Positions 1-12,120 of a stretch of DNA of 64,000 bases are shown one piece after another. The number at the start of each line of letters is the position of its first letter. The stretch's first letter is position 1. The DNA is taken from contig NC_058145.1 in NCBI RefSeq assembly GCF_011075055.1, positions 2,740,887 through 2,804,886 of the forward strand, given 5' to 3'. The position numbers and the translations under genes were made by a program. Below the pieces are notes generated by a model. It did not search any database. It was not told where the DNA came from and worked only from the letters and a program-made list of their open reading frames with translations. This stretch comes from Mangifera indica (lineage: Eukaryota; Streptophyta; Magnoliopsida; Sapindales; Anacardiaceae).

Positions 1-1322
1 AGCCTTGTGGATCCCACCCACCAGCCGAACTTAAAAGCTAAAATCAACGCAGCTGCACACACTCCACGCGGTGACAAATTTCCTGGCCCACAGCCCCATT
101 AAATTCAATTAAGGACGTCTTTTTTGTTAATCTAAGTTTCAAATTATTTACTGTGAAGTAAAAAAATCCTATCGGTATTGTCACGTTCTCGCGGCCGTAA
201 TTTTTTACTGATAATTATCTACACGTCAGATCAATCAGAGTTCACCCTTTCTATAATAATATATTAATATGTAAAAATATTAATTTAAAAAACGTAATTA
301 AAATTACTCTTAATAAAGGCTCTATCTCAAACGTAGCCACCCTTGCTTTTATGAATTTTTGAATTTAAATATATATTTTTGTTATTTTTATAAAAAATTT
401 TAAATAAAAAATGTATTTTATATTTTTAATTAATTATTATAACACATAATTATATAAAAATGCATTTATTTATTATTTAAATCTTTAATTTTCCTTAATA
501 ATTATTTATGATAATTGAATGTTAAATATGTATTATGTTACATAAATTTAATAATCAATTAAATATTTTACATTTAAATAGTTAACAAAAAATATAAAAA
601 ATATAATTAATATAATTATATTTTTAAATACATATTATTAAAAATGTGTTGTATTAAATCTATATATACATATTTTACATTTGTATATCTAAATTTTATA
701 ATTATTTTTTCATAAATATAATTTTTATTATTTATTATATTTATATAATTTTAATATATTTTTTTATTTTCATATTTACTAATTAGGGTATCAAAGACCT
801 TAAACTATAGATTATTAATGCAACTTCAAATGTAAAATTACTTTCAATTAGATTTTTAAATGTCTCGATAATAATAATTTTGAACGGTTTTAGACAGATT
901 ACGACGCTCCAATTATAACTAATTAAGGTGGTTTATACGGTTGAGCGACGGAAAAAACGGTGTAATAAATTCGGGGCATTTCAGTAATTACATACAGCTA
1001 TCTCTTCCAATTTTAAACACGTGAGAGCCTATCTCACTGTCTCGGTGGAAGAAGAATAAAATTGCATTTCTATAATGACTGAAACTCTCTCTGAATTTAA
1101 ATTCCTAATTTTGCGTGTTACATTTATTATCGCCATTTTAGACATCAGTTCTATTAATTCAACTCCTGATCCGAGATCCTCTCTCCTTGTATAACACTTT
1201 TTCAGAGAAGGTTTCGAGGGAGAAAAAAGGGGAAAAAGAAACAAAAAATCAGTTCGTCCGAAGCAAAAAATACTGAATCGGACGACACTTGCCTAGTTTT
1301 ATGACTCTGGAGCTTGTTTTCG
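1..1322. other. AT-rich upstream region, no gene seen
   Basis: Positions 240-800 are extremely AT-rich with no coding pattern. From about 1030 the base composition becomes more balanced, with pyrimidine-rich tracts, and this is probably the promoter and leader of the acetyltransferase gene that follows. A possible leader intron runs from a GT at 1323 to an AG at 1583-1584, preceded by a T-rich tract. The transcription start cannot be fixed from sequence alone. Confidence 0.5.
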
Positions 1323-1799
1323 GTACCTGCATTGTCTTTCTATTGATATGTTTGTGGAAGATTACTGTTTCGTTGGATTTAAGAATCTTCAGTTTTTATG
1401 AGTATTTATTTATTTATTTTTTATATTATTGAAGAATTTTGACGCAGAAGTAGAAGATATTCTGTAAATTATTCTTTGCTTTGTTCGTCAGTTAGTCAGT
1501 GATTATGATTGTATTTTATTTCTGAATTTAATTTTTTCGTACTGAGGTTAATTTTTGCTATTTTTGCTTTTGTTACTGTTTCAGATTGTTGAAGAAAAAG
1601 AAATTTGAAGAAAGTTTGAAAATCGAAGCAGCGGTTTTGTTGGTAATCTTCACTGCCTCCCGTGGTTCAGACCTAAGATTGGTCAATATCAGAATAGATT
1701 TTGGGGGGAAAATCTGTTTTCACTTTGGTTTAGGAGTTGAAAATTCAGTTAAGAGTGTGTCCATGGTTGATATTTCGGTTTAGGATCTTAAATCAAGCC

Positions 1800-4700
1800 A
1801 TGACTTTGGCTTCTCCGGGCCCGGGGGCATCTCCTGCGGCTCTTTATCCGCGGACTCTTTCCTCCATTGCAATTTTAGTGGGAGGTTTGGCCATGTTTTT
1901 GATGTTTGCTTCTTGGGTTCTAGTGTCTTACCGAGTTAGTTCTACGGTTCATGTTTATTTTTATGGTTTTGAGAAAAAAGTAGACGTTTCCCAATCTCAT
2001 AGTAATGAAACAAACATTAAAGACTTTGTAGATGTCATTGGTAGGAACTGGTCGTCGGGGCTTAATTTAGAAGTTAGGGGTGCGATTGATCAGAATGTTT
2101 CAGCACGTAAGTCTAGTGGGCTAGTTTCCAACAGTTCAAATGGTTCACAGATTGATTCGACGGCTAGTCCACCAAGAGGAGAGGGAAAAGATGGTTCTGT
2201 AGCCGCCAATGTTAAGGAGGATGTTGAAAACAAGAAAGTGGATTCTGCGGGCTCACCAGATAAATCAGATGGTGGAGATGCAGGATCTGGTGATGCTAAT
2301 AAAACTGGAGAATCCAAAGCAATGGCTACTGCACCAACTGTGGGGAGCAATCCAACTAAGACTGGTTCACTTGTTTCAGGTTTTCTATTTTCTTAGTTAA
2401 ATATCTTATCTGCTTGTTGACTTTGATTTATTACTTGCCAAATATGCTGTTCAATCTTCAGTGGAATCTAATTTGAATATGGAAAATAATTTAAGAATTG
2501 ATTCATTGTTTTTGCATCTTTACTGAAGTCTGAAGATGGTAACTTTGCAATTAATCAGTAATATTTGTAAGAACCGCACACCTATTGTCCAGTATTAATA
2601 TACTTCATTTCACCTTTACCATTGACCCCCAAGTTAAGTATAGAATTCTTCCAGCAGAGAGCCAAAAAAAGGCCCCAAAATTGGTAAGTGGCAATGGTTT
2701 CTTACCTTTTTTGTGGTTACTTGCCCTCATGTGGCTTACCTAATATAAATGGCTAAAAGGATTTTATGCAGTTTGTGTGGCCATATTTTTTTTTTCTAAA
2801 TTCAAACTCAGTGTCTTATTTCCACATTTAATAAATTAGGGATATTTTGGTATATTGATTGCTTGAAGTAATTAAATATACCGCGGCAGTTGAATGATGT
2901 ATGCCAATTGTTGAAAGCATTATTCATGTACCGACATAGATGATCAGCATTGATTGCTCTAGCTTAGAAGCAATGCTTTTACTATTTTTCTGTTGTATTT
3001 GCCCCTTGTTCTCCCAACTCAATAAACTGAGCTTCTAACTTGCAGCCTGATTATCTAACGTGTAGGTTGTGATCTGTACCAAGGCAGTTGGGTTTCTGAT
3101 TCATCTGGACCATTGTACACCAACAACACATGCCCTGTCCTGACACAGATGCAGAACTGCCAAGGAAATGGGAGACCTGACAAGGATTATGAGAATTGGC
3201 AGTGGAAACCTTCTCAATGCGATCTCCCCCGATTTGATGCAAAGAAATTTCTGGAGTTGATGAGGGGGAAGACACTAGCTTTCGTTGGAGATTCTGTTGC
3301 TCGAAACCAGATGGAATCAATGTTGTGCCTTCTCTGGCAGGCCAGTAGCTAAAGTTTCTGTAGTGTCGTTATATTATTAACAAAATCTTGTGCTGCATCT
3401 GTTCACATCTTGATTTAGGGAGACTTCAATCATGTAGAAATCTTGTATAAAAGCAACATGGTAGATGAAGTTCTAATTAATTATCTTCAAAACCTTGGGA
3501 CATATCTCAAAGTTGGTAACTGGAGCTATCTTGCACCAATATTTTGAGGACCAAGATTTGCAGCTTTGAGGGCTTTCTTTAGTTAGATACTGATAGTTTT
3601 GACTTTTGAGGGTGTTTTCTTGTCTAACCTCTGATGCTGATTTCTTTTCTTTTCTGTTTATGAGTTTGCAAACACCCTACTCAATTTATCTAGGGTACTG
3701 AAACAGTCAAAATACTAATTGTACAGATGGCATTAAAGTGGGGCAACAATTGAGCTGCTTGTGTAATTGTGAAGAGATGACCATTGCATACATTACATAA
3801 TCAGAAATAATGGCTTAGATGGTCAAGTAGGATTGAGTGACCTCTGATATGCCTTTTATTAGAAAAATAGAGTGGTTAAGAATAGGTCAAAATTTATCCC
3901 CCCGCCCACGTACTTACCCTTGCCCCACCTAATCCCCACTTTGAAAAAGAAAAAAGTCCTGAAGTAAAACTTTGTTTGGTGTGATGACATTTAGGGTTGT
4001 ATCTTGTAACCTGCACTTTGGACCTATCTGTATGGCTTGGTTCAGAGAATTAGTTGGCTAATTCATATTTGTTATTTTTGTTTATCTGGTTTAATTGTAC
4101 AATTAAATCAGTATCTACTCCTAAACCATGCTTTTACTTGGGCATTTCTTCATATCAAGACTTTTTGTTGATTCATGCTTTAACGAACTCTGAAAAGGAG
4201 GAAAAGGACACATCTACTGAGAATATGTGGGTTTTTTCATTTTGAATGGGATATTTTTGTCTTTTTATGACATTTAATTATTTGGGGTATATTCTTACCC
4301 AGAAATAGATAATCATTGGATATTTTCAGGTTGAAGCTCCAAAAAATCGAGGGAATCGCAAAATGCAACGATGGTACTTCAAGTCAACATCTGTAACGAT
4401 TGTCCGAATATGGTCCTCCTGGCTTGTACATAAAACTACTGAACCATTTGCTTCTGCTCCTGCTGGTGTTGACAAGCTCCACCTTGATAGTCCAGATGAA
4501 TACTTCATGGATTATATTCCAGATTTTGATGTGATTGTTCTTTCTTCAGGCCACTGGTTTGCCAAGCAGTCGGTCTATATCTTGAATAATGAGATTGTGG
4601 GAGGACAGTTATGGTGGCCAAATGCTTCTCAGCCAATGCAGGTTAACAACGTTGAAGCATTTGGGATATCTGTTGAGACGGCTGTCACTGCCATTGTGAC

Positions 4701-5145
4701 ACATCCGAACTTCACAGGACTTACCATTGTGCGATCCTATTCACCTGATCATTACGAGGGTGGTGCCTGGAATACAGGTGGCTCGTGCACAGGAAAGGAA
4801 AAACCTCTTGCACCTGGTGAGTTGGTGAAAAATGGATTCACAGACATAATGCATCAGAAACAGGTAACAGGTTTCAACAATGGGCTTAAGAAGGCAACAA
4901 ACAAATCAAAGTTGGTGTTCATGGATATCACAGAAGCCTTCGGGTACCGTCATGACGGGCATCCGGGCCCCTATCGAAGTCTTGACCCAAACAAAATCAC
5001 AAAACGAGGCCCGGATGGAAGGCCTCCACCGCAGGATTGCTTACACTGGTGCATGCCAGGTCCAGTCGACACCTGGAATGAACTTGTGCTTGAAATCATA
5101 AGGAGAGAATTTGAAGGCAACGAAAGCTCAATATCTAACAATTAA
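1800..5145 (+). CDS. Trichome birefringence-like (TBL) polysaccharide O-acetyltransferase, YLS7/TBL17-TBL18 type
   Basis: Three coding exons: 1800-2379, 3066-3340 and 4330-5145, giving 556 residues. TBL proteins are Golgi type II membrane proteins that acetylate cell-wall polysaccharides; the substrate of this subgroup is not known to me. A short cytosolic N-terminus is followed by one hydrophobic segment (about 21-44), a Ser/Gly/Lys-rich stem (45-190), the TBL domain from CDLYQGSW (195), the GDS esterase motif (G268-D269-S270, in FVGDSVARNQ) and the C-terminal DxxH motif (D521-CL-H524, in DCLHWCMPGPVDTWN). Both catalytic blocks are intact. The start at 1800 gives a basic/proline leader just before the membrane segment; an in-frame ATG at 1737 would add 21 residues. 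Intron 1 is GT-AG. Intron 2 must use a GC donor (CAG|GCCAGT) to keep the conserved LLWQ-VEAPKNRG junction. Subgroup assignment rests on remembered similarity and neighbouring genes. Confidence 0.93.
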
Positions 5146-5510
5146 CAAGTTTCTTTTGCAATGTGGTCAGCCATCTGCATTCTTGGGCTTCTGTAATCAA
5201 AGGTTAAACTTCTAGTAGTGTCTAAATTATGTTGCACTAGGTTTTTTTTTTTTTTTTTAATATTTTGTTTCCATATTTATTTTATAGGAAAAAATGTTGT
5301 AGAATAATTCTCCATTGTTACAGATCTGGAGGTCAGCAGCAAGTAGCTGTATTTTTAGACAGGCTTTCGGAATCAACTAAAATCTATAATTGAGAGTTGA
5401 GATATGTAAACTTACTTTAGGTTATACTAAATTGAGTTGAATGGCATGGTTTTGTTTTTTAAAAGCAGAGAATTAATATCTTTTGGATATAAATTCTCAT
5501 TTATTAATTT
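5146..5510 (+). other. Probable 3' UTR and flank of the TBL gene
   Basis: Non-coding sequence after the TAA stop, with a T-tract at 5240-5259 and AT-rich possible polyadenylation context near 5260-5320. Nothing else is visible before the repeat that starts near 5510. Confidence 0.4.
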
Positions 5511-5995
5511 AAACAGCGGTGGATACGATCCCAATCTATATAACCTTTGGTTTGAGTTCGATTCAAATAAAAAATAATTCAGTTCAAGTTTAATTTGAGT
5601 TTGCCAAGTCAAAATTAAAGTTGGTTTAAGTTTGATTTGAATTTAGTTCAAATTTATGATTTGAATTTATTAGTTGATTTTGTAGTTGGTTTTTTCTTTT
5701 TAATATTGAGTAAAACAATTTTGTTTTAATATAAATAGAATCGAATCACAAGTTAAATTCAAAATGAATCGAACTATTAACCAGATAAGTAGAATCAAGT
5801 TACGAGCTAAATTCAAATTGAATCAAATCATTCACCCGATTTGTGAGTTAGATCGAATCGAATTTTCTTAAACTCAAATTTGGTTTGGTTTGAAAAATAA
5901 ATTGAATTTTTTGACTTAAATTTGAGTTGAACAAATTCAAGCCAAATAAACCAAACCAATTCAACATTTGAACTCAAGCCAGTTCCCCAACACTA
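5510..5995. repeat. Dispersed repeat family B, copy 1
   Basis: AT-rich, with many reiterations of GAATC/GATTC-like words such as TTTGAGTTCGATTCAAATAA and AATCGAATTTTCTTAAACTC. The same arrangement recurs at about 11120, 39630, 41160, 49405, 50625, 54775 and 56960. The family contains no ORF. It ends near TTCCCCAACACTAATTAC. Boundaries are approximate. Confidence 0.6.
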
Positions 5996-6570
5996 ATTAC
6001 ATAATGCAACTTAAAAGTTAAAACATTGTCGTACATATAATTTGGAGAGTCATAATCTAGGAAGTTTCTTTAATCTAACAATAAGAATCTCTATCCAACA
6101 AAGAATGTCCATGTTACTAAAAGTATTTATTGAATAGCATCTTCATTTGAAGACGAAGATATGTCTTCATAGGACGATTTCATCTATTTATAATGATTGA
6201 AAATATAACGGGATTGAGAGAGAAGCAGAGAGGGAGAGAAAATGCTGCCATAGCCGTCTCTATCTCTGTCTTCGACTATCGACAATGGTGGCTAAAAAAA
6301 GGTCGTAACAGAAATTTGTTATATTTTTCAATATAAGAAAAAAATGTGATAAACTTTTAGTTTTTTTAAATATTTTGATAAATAACAATTTTACCTCTGA
6401 TAGAAACAATAAAATTTAATAGATAAATGAGTATTTAGATTTTTAATAATTAACAAATGAGAAATTAGGTTTGCATCAAACCTAAGGTGGAAAATAGTCA
6501 ATTTGGCCAATGCTATAAGACGATGTATCAAATGTACACATCGATCTGGCTATACATGATTAAAGCCGCT
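5996..6570. other. Intergenic, nothing recognised
   Basis: AT-rich spacer between the TBL gene and the MAP65 promoter. A GA-rich stretch lies at about 6205-6245. No ORF, RNA gene or repeat boundary was seen. Confidence 0.4.
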
Positions 6571-6581
6571 ACAGTTATGAA

Positions 6582-6764
6582 CCGTTAACTTATTGACAAA
6601 CCAAATGAACGGTTGAGATCCAAGTCTGTGTCTACAATCAAACATACCTGATTTTATGACCTCGCTCCGGTGGAATTTGAAATTCAAATGAGCTTGGGAC
6701 CAAGAGGATCCAATCAAGCACATCATTTAAAACATACCCATAACGGTCAAATTTCCGTAAACGG
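6582..6764 (+). promoter_or_regulatory. Cluster of four MSA-type AACGG cores (M-phase promoter)
   Basis: AACGG cores occur at 6608-6612 (ATGAACGGTTGA), 6742-6746 (CATAACGGTCAA) and 6760-6764 (GTAAACGGCTAC), with one on the opposite strand at 6582-6586 (CCGTT). The mitosis-specific activator element, bound by three-repeat MYB (MYB3R) factors, is YCYAACGGYYA. The copies at 6742 and 6760 match the 3' half (AACGGTCA, AACGGCTA) fully. Four cores in 183 bp just upstream of a cytokinesis gene fit G2/M control. Confidence 0.75.
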
Positions 6765-6912
6765 CTACCTCCGCTCTCTCTTAACTTCTTTTGCATCAAA
6801 AATAATTTCAACCTTAATTCTCGCAGATTATTACCAAGCTCATTTTCCAGGAAAGTAAATATTTTCTCGGGAATTTGTAAAGCCCAAGCACTCAGGTTAT
6901 TTTATTCTTCAG

Positions 6913-7775
6913 GTATGTCCTCAGATCTGTACTTCGCCATTCTTGTTCTGTTTTTTTTTTTTTAAGAATTTGTAATTCTACGAATTGACGTTGCTGTTTA
7001 CTGAGATCATGAGAGCTACATTTGACGGAGCCTGGTTTTATTATTTCACATTGTTGAGACATTTCAATTAAAGAAAATTTGTGCTGTTTATTTTCCAGAA
7101 AACTAAGTTCGTCAGGAAAATAATTACGACATCACACGTCTGAAAAGAAAGAAGAAAATTTGAAAGCCGAAGCGCTCTCAATTGTACTGTTTTTTTTTTT
7201 TTAGATATTCACTTATATTTTCTTCAGTTTCCTTTTCTATTTCGTAATTCTCTGTTTGGCTTCCGAGAAAGTGCAGGAAAACGGAAGTAAAGCGAAATTC
7301 ATAAGACTTCAATTTTTCTTCGTTTAGGATCAGCGATTCGGAGAAACTTAATTTAAATTCTGCCTGCTTAAAATTATTTTTCTCGCTGTTGATATGATTT
7401 ACTCTTTGAATTTTATGAGCAACTCTAGTTAACCATTCGTGTTAGCAAACGATTTGCAGCTAAAGCAATTTTAGATAAGCGTTCTAACTGAGAGAAATAA
7501 AAAGGTCCCGCTGAAAGAAGCTAAAAAATTGGGCAAATATTTGGAAACTTCGAATCCCCAAAATGTGGATGAGAAATGTAACTCTTGCTATCCAACATTT
7601 ATGATAATGTAAATTTGTTGAGGAAATTAAGTTATACACAGGTTCTGTTTTTTTAATTCTTCTAGACGTTCTTTTTGGTTGCTTGTGATAAGTTTTTTGT
7701 TACACCTTTTTGTCTTCTGGGAAAGATGAAACTATATTTGTTTTACTAATTTCCTGTATTGCTTTGGCTGGCCCA
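6913..7775 (+). other. Probable 5' UTR intron of the MAP65 gene
   Basis: A good donor (CAG|GTATGT at 6913) and an acceptor (GCCCAG ending at 7775) 11 nt before the start codon frame an 863-nt AT-rich stretch with poly-T runs. It contains no ORF worth reporting. Use of these sites is inferred from consensus only. Confidence 0.5.
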
Positions 7776-7786
7776 GGTTCTGGAAC

Positions 7787-10700
7787 ATGTCTGGCATTCA
7801 AAATGATCCCCTCCTACAAGTGGAGACGACTTGTGGAACACTTCTATATGAACTTCAGGTTGTTTATAAACTCTTATGAAAAAGAAAGCCTCAAATTTTA
7901 TGCAAAAACCCAAATTCATCATACTTTTGAACTTGTTTATTGAACTGATTTTTTTTCATGTAAGTTCTATCTGCAAAAACTATCTAACTTGTGTTTCTTT
8001 TACTTGTGGAAATAATCAGATAATCTGGGATGAAGTTGGGGAGACAGATGCTGATAGGGATAAAATGCTGCTTGAGCTTGAGCAAGAATGTCTTGAAGTA
8101 TACAGAAGAAAGGTGGATCAAGCAAACCGGTGTAGAGCACAGCTGAGGCAGACAATTGCGGACTCTGAAGCCGAACTTGCAGCCATTTGTTCTGCAATGG
8201 GGGAACGACCAGTACATATTAGGCAGGTTAGAAATGATTCAATGATTTCAACTGGGTCTGATAATTTGAATCACGTGCAGTGATTGCAGTATTGCTCTGT
8301 GATTTGGCAAATGATGATTTCTTGCAAGTTCTTCAGCGAGTCAGTAAATTTTGTGAAGAATGGAAAAACTTGAAATTAGGAAATAATATAATTAGCATAT
8401 TTTTGCATTCAGTTTTCACCAATGATTGTTAATATGACTGACCAAAAAAAAAAAAGAGAGAGAATCGTTAGAGTGAAGTTGATTGGTGTATTATTTGACC
8501 ATGTTTCGTACGGTCAGACTAAGTCGAGAAATTAGGGGAGATCAGTTTCCTAAGCTTTGTACAATCAGAAAGGTTGCAGAATTATAAAATTAATTTTTTT
8601 TTAATTGTCGGAACATAATTTGTTTAAAGATCCCAATTATTTTCTGTTACCCTTTTCATCCTTTTTTAATATCAAAGATTCAGTACATTTAATTTTTTAT
8701 TGAAACGTGTTTGCTTACAAGCCTGTACTTTCAGTCTGATCAAAGTGTCGGAAGCTTGAAGGAAGAGCTCAAGAGAATTCTTCCGCAAGTGGAAGAAATG
8801 CGAAAAAGAAAAACAGACAGAAGAAACCAATTCGTTGATGTTTTGGAGCAAATACAGATAATAAAAAATGAGATCCATGGATCAGCATTATATACTTCTT
8901 TAAAAACAGTTGTGGATGAAGCAGATTTATCCCTCAGAAAGCTTGAGGAATGTCAAAGAGAGCTCCTTGAACTCCAGAAAGAGAAGGTTAAACTAGTTGT
9001 ATACATATTTACTTTTCAATTTTTTCTGTTATCATCAAACCTTAGATGCTAACCGTCAACATTTCTGACTTTTTCTGCATGTATCTTCTATGTTATACAG
9101 AGTGATCGATTGAAGCAAGTTCAGGACCTTCTGAACACTTTGAACTCTCTATGCTTGGTACTTGGTATGGATTTCAAGCCCACATTTATTGAAATTCATC
9201 CTAGTTTAGGTGAATCTGAGGGATCAAGGAGTATAAGTAATGATACTATTGAACAATTGACTATTGCAACACACAAACTTCGTGAGGTTAAGATACAGAG
9301 AATGCAGAAGGTACCTAAAGTGCTAAATTATTTAGTCAACACTGATATTTTGTTCTGATAAGTCATCTAAAATTCTCTCCTTTCTCTTTTACCATACTGA
9401 CCCTTTGAGTCATGGCAGCTGCAAGATCTTGCAACTACCTTGTTGGAGCTATGGAATTTGATGGATACACCTATTGAAGAACAGCAGATGTTTCAGAATG
9501 TTACCTGTAATATCGCTGCTTCTGAACATGAGATAACTGAACCCAACACTCTGGCTTTGGACTTCCTTGATTATGTAAGTCATCCTGAACTTACATTCTG
9601 GTTCTGTTTGTGCAAATTCTGGCTGGATTTGCTTTGGAATGATAAAGAGTCTGATGTGTTTTGCAGGTAGAGGCAGAGGTGTCCCGCTTGGAAGAGTTGA
9701 AATCGAGCAAAATGAAAGAACTTGTTTTGAAGAAGAGATCCGAGCTAGAGGAGATCTGCAGAAAAACACACATGGTTCCAGAATATGATAGCTCGATGGA
9801 ATATGCCATCGAGTCTGGTATGTTCTTTGATTATACAAGTCATTGAATCACTTTGTATACCATTTTCATCTCAAAATTTTCTGAATGCATGACAATTTCT
9901 ACTGATGCAGGAGCCATGGACCCTGCTAGCATTCTAGAACAGATTGAACTTCAAATAGCCAAGGTTAAAGAGGAGGCTTTTAGTAGGAAAGAAATACTAG
10001 AAAAGATTGAGAAATGGTTGTCAGCATGTGAAGAGGAGTGCTGGCTTGAGGAGTACAACAGGGTTGGCTGCAACATCTCCTTGTATTTTGTTTTATTTTA
10101 TCTTAAATTGCTTAGCTTAGTTGTCATCTGTGGGTGGTTGTCCAGGATGAAAACCGATATAATGCTGGAAAAGGTGCTCATCTTACTCTAAAACGGGCTG
10201 AGAAAGCTCGTTCCTTGGTTAACAAACTTCCAGGTAGATGCTGCTGACCTGATGTATTTGATCAACTCATTTATCTACTATTAATGGAATCTGAGTTGAT
10301 TTTGATGATTACAATTTCTATACAGTTTATATTTAAAGATCTTTTCCATCCAGGGCATCTATGTGTCTTGCCATTCCATGTTCTGCATACACTCTTTCAT
10401 TCATAAGCTCTCTTGAATTTTTTTCAGGAATGGTGGAGGCATTGGCTGCAAAAACCTTAGCATGGGAAAAGGACAGGGGTGTTCAGTTCTTATACGATGG
10501 TGTAAGTATTCTGATTAAATTCTGATGGTTGAACTTTCACTGAAACTGTCTGAAATCTTCTTGTTCTCGTCATTTACAGGTTCGATTACTGTCCATGCTT
10601 GAAGAGTACACTATATTACGACAAGAAAAGGAGCAAGAACGTCGAAGGCAGCGAGTATTAGCCTGTCATATAACCGTGATACGGATAAACTTGTACAATT

Positions 10701-11973
10701 GTTTATTAACTGGGCTGATTATGATTGATTTACAATTTTTTCTCTCTTTTAGGACCAGAAGAAACTTCAGGGACAACTGATAGCAGAGCAAGAGGCACTT
10801 TACGGATCAAAACCAAGCCCTTCAAAGGTTCAGAATGTGAAAAGGGCCCCCAGAGTTTCAACTGGTGGTGCAAGCAGTAGAAGACTTTCCATGGGAGGAA
10901 CAATGCTGCAGACTCCTAAACCTGATTTACTTGGTTCCATGAAAGCTACTCCCCATTCACGTCAAATGAGGAAAATTGATCGGATACTTCAAAATGACAA
11001 TTCGAATATCCGACATGATGATGGTTTCTCTACTGTATCAGCTGGTATGCACACCTGGTCATTTAGCCTCCCATCCATTTTTCTCACTAAAATGTTTTAT
11101 CATCTTTGTATTGTAAAAGTAGGATTGGATTCAAACTGAGTTTGAATAAACTCATTTTTGAGTTTAGTCTGAGTAACTCTAACACGAGTTCGACTCAAAC
11201 AAGTTCAAGCATAAGAATTTAATATTGCTGAGTTTGAGAGATGTTTGATTCATTAAAATCACGATTTTAAAAAACTTATATTTAAATTGATTATAACATT
11301 ATTTTGACCAATACTTTATCCAAACTTAAGTTTAACTTGCCATTTTACGATCTCGAATTGGCTTAAACTTAAGTTCGGTTTAACTTGAATCCAGTGTTAG
11401 GTAGAAGCATCATAATGGCTAATTGAAGAATACATGTTCTGATTGCATTGAAGTTCATCAGATAACTCCAGTACACTCACTAGTTGTTTCTTTTTGCCAT
11501 TTTTTGCAGGTATAAAAGGCTTGGACATGGTTGGTGCTCCCATGAAAAAACACTCCTTAGGCAGTAATGCTTGCGAACCAGAGTCACCACTGATACGGAA
11601 GCCATTTTCACCCATCTCTTCAACAACATCATCAAAATCCAATATTACAAATTTGCTGGACGATTTTAATACCCACAGTGAGACAACATCACAGAAAGCC
11701 ATTCCACCCAATGATTTCTCATACACAACTCCCTCGAAGACAACTGCCATTGTGGATGAAGAAAACAGGACTCCCAAGGCAATGCCAATTCGTCTGCTGC
11801 CCCCCACACCTTCAACTGTGTCAGCAGCAATGCAAACAGCCATGACTCCGGCTCCTGCACCAACTGCACCTATCCCTCGTGTAATCCCAGAAGAGATTGA
11901 GTACTCATTTGAGGAAAGAAGAGCCGGATTCGTTCTACCAAAATCCCATATTAAACCAATAATAACAGCTTAA
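7787..11973 (+). CDS. MAP65-3: 65-kDa microtubule-associated protein, MAP65-3/PLEIADE type
   Basis: Twelve coding exons join in phase: 7787-7858, 8020-8226, 8735-8986, 9101-9310, 9419-9574, 9667-9817, 9911-10062, 10146-10233, 10428-10501, 10580-10654, 10753-11044 and 11510-11973, giving 730 residues. This is the Ase1/PRC1 family, which bundles antiparallel microtubules; the MAP65-3 member works at the phragmoplast midzone in cytokinesis. The start [17 protein letters not shown] leads into the dimerising coiled-coil rod. The conserved microtubule-binding core lies around residues 395-435 ([20 protein letters not shown]). The C-terminal tail (about 500-730) is long, basic and rich in SP/TP sites ([16 protein letters not shown]), as expected of a CDK/MAPK-regulated member, and ends with [11 protein letters not shown]. 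Its length sets it apart from the shorter (about 580-residue) MAP65-1-like proteins. Isoform assignment is from memory. Intron 11 has a family B insertion. Confidence 0.95.
11120..11400. repeat. Dispersed repeat family B, copy 2, inside a MAP65 intron
   Basis: A diverged copy rich in GAGTTTGA and TTCGACTCAAAC words, wholly within the 465-nt last intron (11045-11509). It leaves about 110 nt to the acceptor. Boundaries are approximate. Confidence 0.55.
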
Positions 11974-11996
11974 TTTGATCTATATTGTCCTTATAT

Positions 11997-12120
11997 TAAA
12001 TAATTTTAAGTATATAAATAGATACATATATGATGTATCATCATATAATTGGGTATTACTTAATACTCAATAATAACATATTATATATATATATTTTTAT
12101 TTGTATACTTAAAATTTTGT
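11997..12120. repeat. Palindromic repeat family A, degenerate copy
   Basis: Contains GATGTATCATCATATAATTG and a 3' arm with ATTTGTATACTTAAAA, the hallmarks of family A (see 46311-46478). The right arm is eroded. It lies just after the MAP65 stop and may be in its 3' UTR. Confidence 0.4.

Noticed and set aside
3345..3346. GT at 3345 as the donor of TBL intron 2
   Set aside because: It would add GCC-A and shift the reading into an immediate stop after the acceptor at 4330, breaking a conserved protein block.
7876..8283. 135-codon frame taken as a separate gene start
   Set aside because: Its first half is MAP65 intron 1 and its end runs into intron 2; only 8020-8226 is real exon.
11397..11843. 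148-codon open frame on the minus strand
   Set aside because: It lies opposite the last MAP65 exon, which is a conserved coding frame; the reverse frame has no domain.
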